DNA from: Thermoleophilia bacterium
GTDB lineage: Bacteria; Actinomycetota; Thermoleophilia; RBG-16-64-13
Assembly: GCA_026415615.1 (NCBI GenBank)
Contig: JAOAGT010000009.1
Coordinates: 1 to 42,932 of the forward strand
Reading direction: 5' to 3'
DNA: 42,932 nt
Below the pieces are notes generated by a model. That model did no database searches. It was not told the DNA's origin and saw nothing but the letters and a program-made list of their open reading frames with translations. This document shows, in pieces, positions 40,019 to 42,932 of this stretch (the stretch's first letter is position 1; each line of letters starts with the position of its first letter). The translations under genes were made by a program, and so were the position numbers.

Positions 40019-41380
40019 TCACTGACCAGGCCACGGAGGCTTCGGGTAAATGGGAGTAGCCGTCCGCTTTGGGCCGGGGTCGATGACTTCCAGGAAGCCT
40101 TTCTGCCACTGGCCCACTTCGCCCGGATGGCACTCTTTGGCAAGCAGCTGGTTGTCGAACCAGGTGTCACCAAGCACAGTCTGGAAGTGCTCGGTCTTCA
40201 TAACCTCGGCTACCTTCTTGTTGTCAAGAGTGCCAGCTTTCTCGACAGCCTGCTGGAAGATCTCGCACTCCGCCATATAGAAGGCGTGACCCCAATAGTC
40301 CATATTGGCTTCGGTGAAGTTGGGCTGCTTGAGCAGCTCTTCGTGGAGCTGAGCAAGGGCCGGAGAGCTGTGGATGCTCCACGCGCCGTAGCCCACGATG
40401 CCCTCGATAATCGGGTAGCCAGCTTCGATGCCCTTATCGCCTCCCATAGCCGCCGGGAACGCGCCAAACGTGGTGCCCGGGCCCATGACCAGCATCCGCG
40501 GATTGTATTTAAGCTGGATCAGCTGAGCCGTGAGCGGGAAGTTGTGCTCCGGGTAACCCGGGAAGAAGAAGCAGTCGGGATCAAGTTGCTGGACCTTACG
40601 AATGATCGACGAGAAGTCCTTGGTTTCATACGGGAAGGCCTGTTCGTAAACAATCTGGATACCGGCCTTCGCCGCTTCCTTCTTCATGGTCTCGGTGTAC
40701 TCGATTCCGTGGAGGTCATCGTTATAGGCAATGGCTACCGTCTTGACCCCGACCTCTTTGAAGACCTCTACCAAGGTGGGAATCTCGTACCAGTCCGAGA
40801 AGTTAAGCACGCCGAAGAACATCGGGAAGTCCTTCAGCATTTCCCGGATGGTCGTGGCCCCGCCCTCGCAGGTCATCATGAGGTACCCATGAGCGTTGGC
40901 CACACCGGCGGCTGCAAAGTTAAACGCGGTGCTGTTAGGCCCAAAGATGAAGTCCACCTTGTCCTCGACCATGAGCTTCTCGTAGAGACGGGTCATGGTG
41001 TCTAGGTCGCTCTGGTCGTCGTAGATCTTCATCTCCACCGGAAGCTTCTTGCCGTACTCGGCTACGTAAATTCCTCCCTCGGCATTCACTTTCGCGACCC
41101 ACATGTTACGTACGGGCCCGAAAGCATTTGCTTCGTAGAAGGCGTAAGGACCTGAAAGCGACCGCACCTGGCCAATCACGATCTTGTCTTTGCCGCCCAG
41201 GGTGGTGCCTGTTGTTTCAGGCGGCGCTGTGGTAGTAGAAGCAGGCGCCGAGGTGGTCGTGCTGGCCTGCGTAACTGCTGTGGTGGTGGTTTCTTCTTTC
41301 TCCCCGCAGGCAGCGACCATTACTCCCACGAGCGCTAGAACCAATAGGACTACTGCTATACCAAGCCAACGACGTCTCAT
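40019..41380 (-). CDS. livK: ABC importer substrate-binding lipoprotein (LivK-like)
   Basis: The 453-residue protein has a lipoprotein signal (MRRRWLGIAVVLLVLALV, lipobox Cys25 in VAACG), a Thr/Ser/Pro-rich linker (about 30-62) and a type I periplasmic binding fold starting IVIGQVRSLSGPYA. YDDQSDLDTMTRLYEKL and FIFGPNSTAFNFAA fit the LivK family, and the sequence suggests the branch that takes up aromatic or carboxylic acids rather than leucine, but this is inference. It leads the liv operon. The 155-bp gap upstream (41381-41535) has a 7-bp hairpin (41503-41524) but no clear promoter boxes. Confidence 0.93.
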   Translation of the reverse strand: MRRRWLGIAVVLLVLALVGVMVAACGEKEETTTTAVTQASTTTSAPASTTTAPPETTGTTLGGKDKIVIGQVRSLSGPYAFYEANAFGPVRNMWVAKVNAEGGIYVAEYGKKLPVEMKIYDDQSDLDTMTRLYEKLMVEDKVDFIFGPNSTAFNFAAAGVANAHGYLMMTCEGGATTIREMLKDFPMFFGVLNFSDWYEIPTLVEVFKEVGVKTVAIAYNDDLHGIEYTETMKKEAAKAGIQIVYEQAFPYETKDFSSIIRKVQQLDPDCFFFPGYPEHNFPLTAQLIQLKYNPRMLVMGPGTTFGAFPAAMGGDKGIEAGYPIIEGIVGYGAWSIHSSPALAQLHEELLKQPNFTEANMDYWGHAFYMAECEIFQQAVEKAGTLDNKKVAEVMKTEHFQTVLGDTWFDNQLLAKECHPGEVGQWQKGFLEVIDPGPKRTATPIYPKPPWPGQ

Positions 41381-41535
41381 TTCGTACTAACCCCCTGTCT
41401 CTGTTGAGCTTACGGCCTCACGTTGTTGTTGTACCTCCCTCGTGCACCTCCTGAGCAACTTAGTCTTGACGTCTGCCTACGTTGCGCCCTCCACTTTTGT
41501 TTCCGACCAGTCAGGTGTGGTCGGCTCGTGCACTA

Positions 41536-42873
41536 CTAGCGATAGCGCCCGTACTCTTGAGCGGCCTTGACCAAGGCATGAATATTGTCAGCCTTGGCTG
41601 TGTCTAGGACCGCTCCAGCGTCAAGAACAAATCCGCCGCCCTTGCCCGCAACCTCAATAAGGCGACGAGCGTAGTTGATGACCTCGTCGGGGGTTCCAGT
41701 GCACAGCAACGAGAGTGGCACGTTCCCTTGAATGCAGGCCACCTGGCCGATTGTTTCCTTGGCTCTGGCCATGTCAGTCTGGTCAAACAGCCAGATCGTG
41801 CTCGCCTTAGGCAGCTCCTTAATTATCTCGAGTCTTGAGTTGTACCCACCCTCGGCAAACAGGAACGGGATATAGCCCTCGTTGATGAGACCAAGAAGCG
41901 TTGCCTTAAGACTCGGCCAGTAGAACGTGCGGAACTGCTCGTCGCTCATGAACCCGTCGGCTCCTTTGTGGAGCGGAATGAAGATGACCGGGGTAGCCGG
42001 CATCCCGGGACGACGAGTTACAAAGTCTATAGCTACCTGAGTCAAACGTTCGCAGGCAGCAAGGACCTTGTCCGGCCGGCGATAGAGATCAAGAACCACG
42101 TTCCGGGTGCCGCGCAGGGTGTCACCAAGAATGTCAAACGGAGCCTTGGTGGATCCGCCCCAGTATGCAGGGAAGCCAAGCGTTATCAGCTCCCCAATCC
42201 GGCCGAATATAACCTGGGCCCACTCGCCCACCAACTTGCCAGCTTTTTGCAGTCTTTCAACACTCTCCGCCATTTCGGGAGTGCCCCACACTCCCACATG
42301 GCTAGAAACGAAGGGAAGTTCAATGAAATCAAAGAAAGAGGTCAAGTTGGCGAAGCCCGCGAAGGCCCCAACTGTCCGCGGCAAGTACACCCGGACCATG
42401 TAGTCTGTGGGATCAGCAATCAGGTGGTCGTACTCCTCGGGGAGCATCCACTCTTTCTCGTTGTACTGATAGCCCGCGGTCTTGGCTACTCCGTGTCCAG
42501 GCCAAGAATAGAGACGGTAGTCTAGGGTTTCAAATACTGCCGCCGGCGTAGTCTGGAGCACCGGGGTGATCATCACATCAAACTGAAACTTCAGATTGAA
42601 GTCAACCCATGCTTGTGCTGCCCGAGCAGTGTCGGTCATTGCCTCGTACGGGGTCATGCCTGCTAGATCAGCCGGAGCCCATCCGGCGGTTAGCGACACC
42701 GGTACCCGATCTGCTTCCTCCAGATTTATGGCAGCGATCAGACGGTTGATGCGGGCTTTGTAAGCCTCTTCGGCCTCGGGCGAGGCGAACGGTACACCCG
42801 GGTTACGCCAGCGCTCAAGGCGCCACGCCCGTTTTTCTTCGGGCGTCATCTGATTCCAGGGCTTCTCTGTCAT
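41536..42873 (-). CDS. URO-D-fold protein, probable corrinoid-dependent methyltransferase
   Basis: This 445-residue protein has the uroporphyrinogen decarboxylase fold seen in MtaA/MtbA/CmuA-type methyltransferases. Supporting blocks are ADRVPVSL near residue 55, FIPLHKGADGFMSDEQF (about 300), YIPFLFAEGGYNSRLEII and IQGNVPLSLLCTGTPDEV. It lacks the N-terminal Arg/Asp pattern of true heme-pathway URO-D. A corrinoid protein ends four bases before its ATG, which strongly supports a cobalamin methyl-transfer role. GGGGGTGA precedes ATG 42873. The methyl donor is unknown; an uncharacterised subgroup of anaerobes carries similar proteins. Confidence 0.82.
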   Translation of the reverse strand: MTEKPWNQMTPEEKRAWRLERWRNPGVPFASPEAEEAYKARINRLIAAINLEEADRVPVSLTAGWAPADLAGMTPYEAMTDTARAAQAWVDFNLKFQFDVMITPVLQTTPAAVFETLDYRLYSWPGHGVAKTAGYQYNEKEWMLPEEYDHLIADPTDYMVRVYLPRTVGAFAGFANLTSFFDFIELPFVSSHVGVWGTPEMAESVERLQKAGKLVGEWAQVIFGRIGELITLGFPAYWGGSTKAPFDILGDTLRGTRNVVLDLYRRPDKVLAACERLTQVAIDFVTRRPGMPATPVIFIPLHKGADGFMSDEQFRTFYWPSLKATLLGLINEGYIPFLFAEGGYNSRLEIIKELPKASTIWLFDQTDMARAKETIGQVACIQGNVPLSLLCTGTPDEVINYARRLIEVAGKGGGFVLDAGAVLDTAKADNIHALVKAAQEYGRYR

Positions 42874-42876
42874 GGC

Positions 42877-42932
42877 CTATTTCACCCCCACCACTTCTTT
42901 GGCAAAGGCTACGGCATCCATAGCGTCGTCAC
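42877..42932 (-). CDS. Corrinoid (B12-binding) protein, C-terminal fragment
   Basis: The last 17 codons before a TAG at 42879-42877 read DDAMDAVAFAKEVVGVK. MtaC/MttC-type corrinoid proteins commonly end in this way (G-A-D-x-Y-x-x-DA-x-x-AV-x-x-AK-x-L). The rest lies beyond the window edge. It directly precedes the URO-D-fold gene, its expected methyltransferase partner. Confidence 0.6.
   Translation of the reverse strand, partial: DDAMDAVAFAKEVVGVK

Noticed and set aside
39977-41005. 342-codon plus-strand frame over livK
   Set aside because: Antisense shadow of a clear lipoprotein binding-protein gene; typical of high third-position GC.
41503-41524. CCGACCA/TGGTCGG hairpin as a terminator of the URO-D-fold gene
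   Set aside because: On the transcribed strand it is followed by an A-rich, not U-rich, stretch; only seven pairs. Left as an unassigned small hairpin.

Overview
The window looks like chromosome of an anaerobic, probably deep-branching actinobacterium, with moderately high GC and frequent GTG and TTG starts. The best taxonomic signals are an ileS T-box leader with the very short Stem I known from Actinobacteria and a GNAT-like protein with the CRxCxxW N-terminus I associate with actinobacterial homologues. Oxygen-sensitive metabolism is suggested by an aldehyde:ferredoxin oxidoreductase (AOR) homologue, a corrinoid-protein C-terminus and a ferredoxin. The assignment is an inference; no rRNA is present.

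Layout. (1) 1-5080, minus strand: a tightly overlapping operon MoxR ATPase > DUF58 > TgpA-like transglutaminase > 2[4Fe-4S] ferredoxin, followed by the start of a cysteine desulfurase cut by the window edge. (2) 5195-9301, plus strand: a small membrane protein, then a T-box leader (about 450 bp, the only gene-free stretch over 300 bp) and ileS. (3) 9316-13735, minus strand: mtaB > dtd > histidinol-phosphatase-like PHP > lipid/diacylglycerol kinase > TPR protein, with start/stop overlaps at three junctions. (4) 13861-17342, plus strand: GtrA flippase, GT2 glycosyltransferase and a large GT-C-like membrane protein, probably a polyprenyl-phosphate-sugar glycosylation module. (5) 17339-21782: yjbQ, tRNA-Ala(CGC), mgsA, then a minus-strand operon Asp23 > GNAT > NfeD protease > slipin. 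(6) 21915-28116: metallophosphoesterase, inositol-phosphatase-like enzyme, HEAT-like membrane protein, CpsB-like PHP phosphatase and a MarR/DHA2 efflux pair. (7) 28365-33011: polyprenyl synthase, HD-GYP response regulator, MFS transporter and EamA exporter. (8) 33084-42932, minus strand: a 10-kb co-directional catabolic island: corrinoid protein (C-terminus only), URO-D-fold methyltransferase-like protein, a complete Liv-type ABC importer (livK-H-M-G-F), an AOR-family oxidoreductase, a MoaD-like protein, a zinc alcohol dehydrogenase and a Cys-rich DUF6485 protein.

The most interesting part is region 8. It reads as one pathway: uptake of a small organic acid or aromatic, corrinoid-dependent methyl transfer, and alcohol/aldehyde oxidation by a Mo/W enzyme with its own MoaD. 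The substrate is not shown by the sequence.

At a smaller scale, the window carries very GC-rich perfect hairpins (14-18 bp stems). One lies between the ileS T-box terminator and the ribosome-binding site and another is translated as the tail of dtd. There are also short in-frame tandem duplications in three genes, an 18-bp tandem array near 30.7 kb, and CACTTG/CAAGTG half-sites phased at 21 bp upstream of the HD-GYP regulator.
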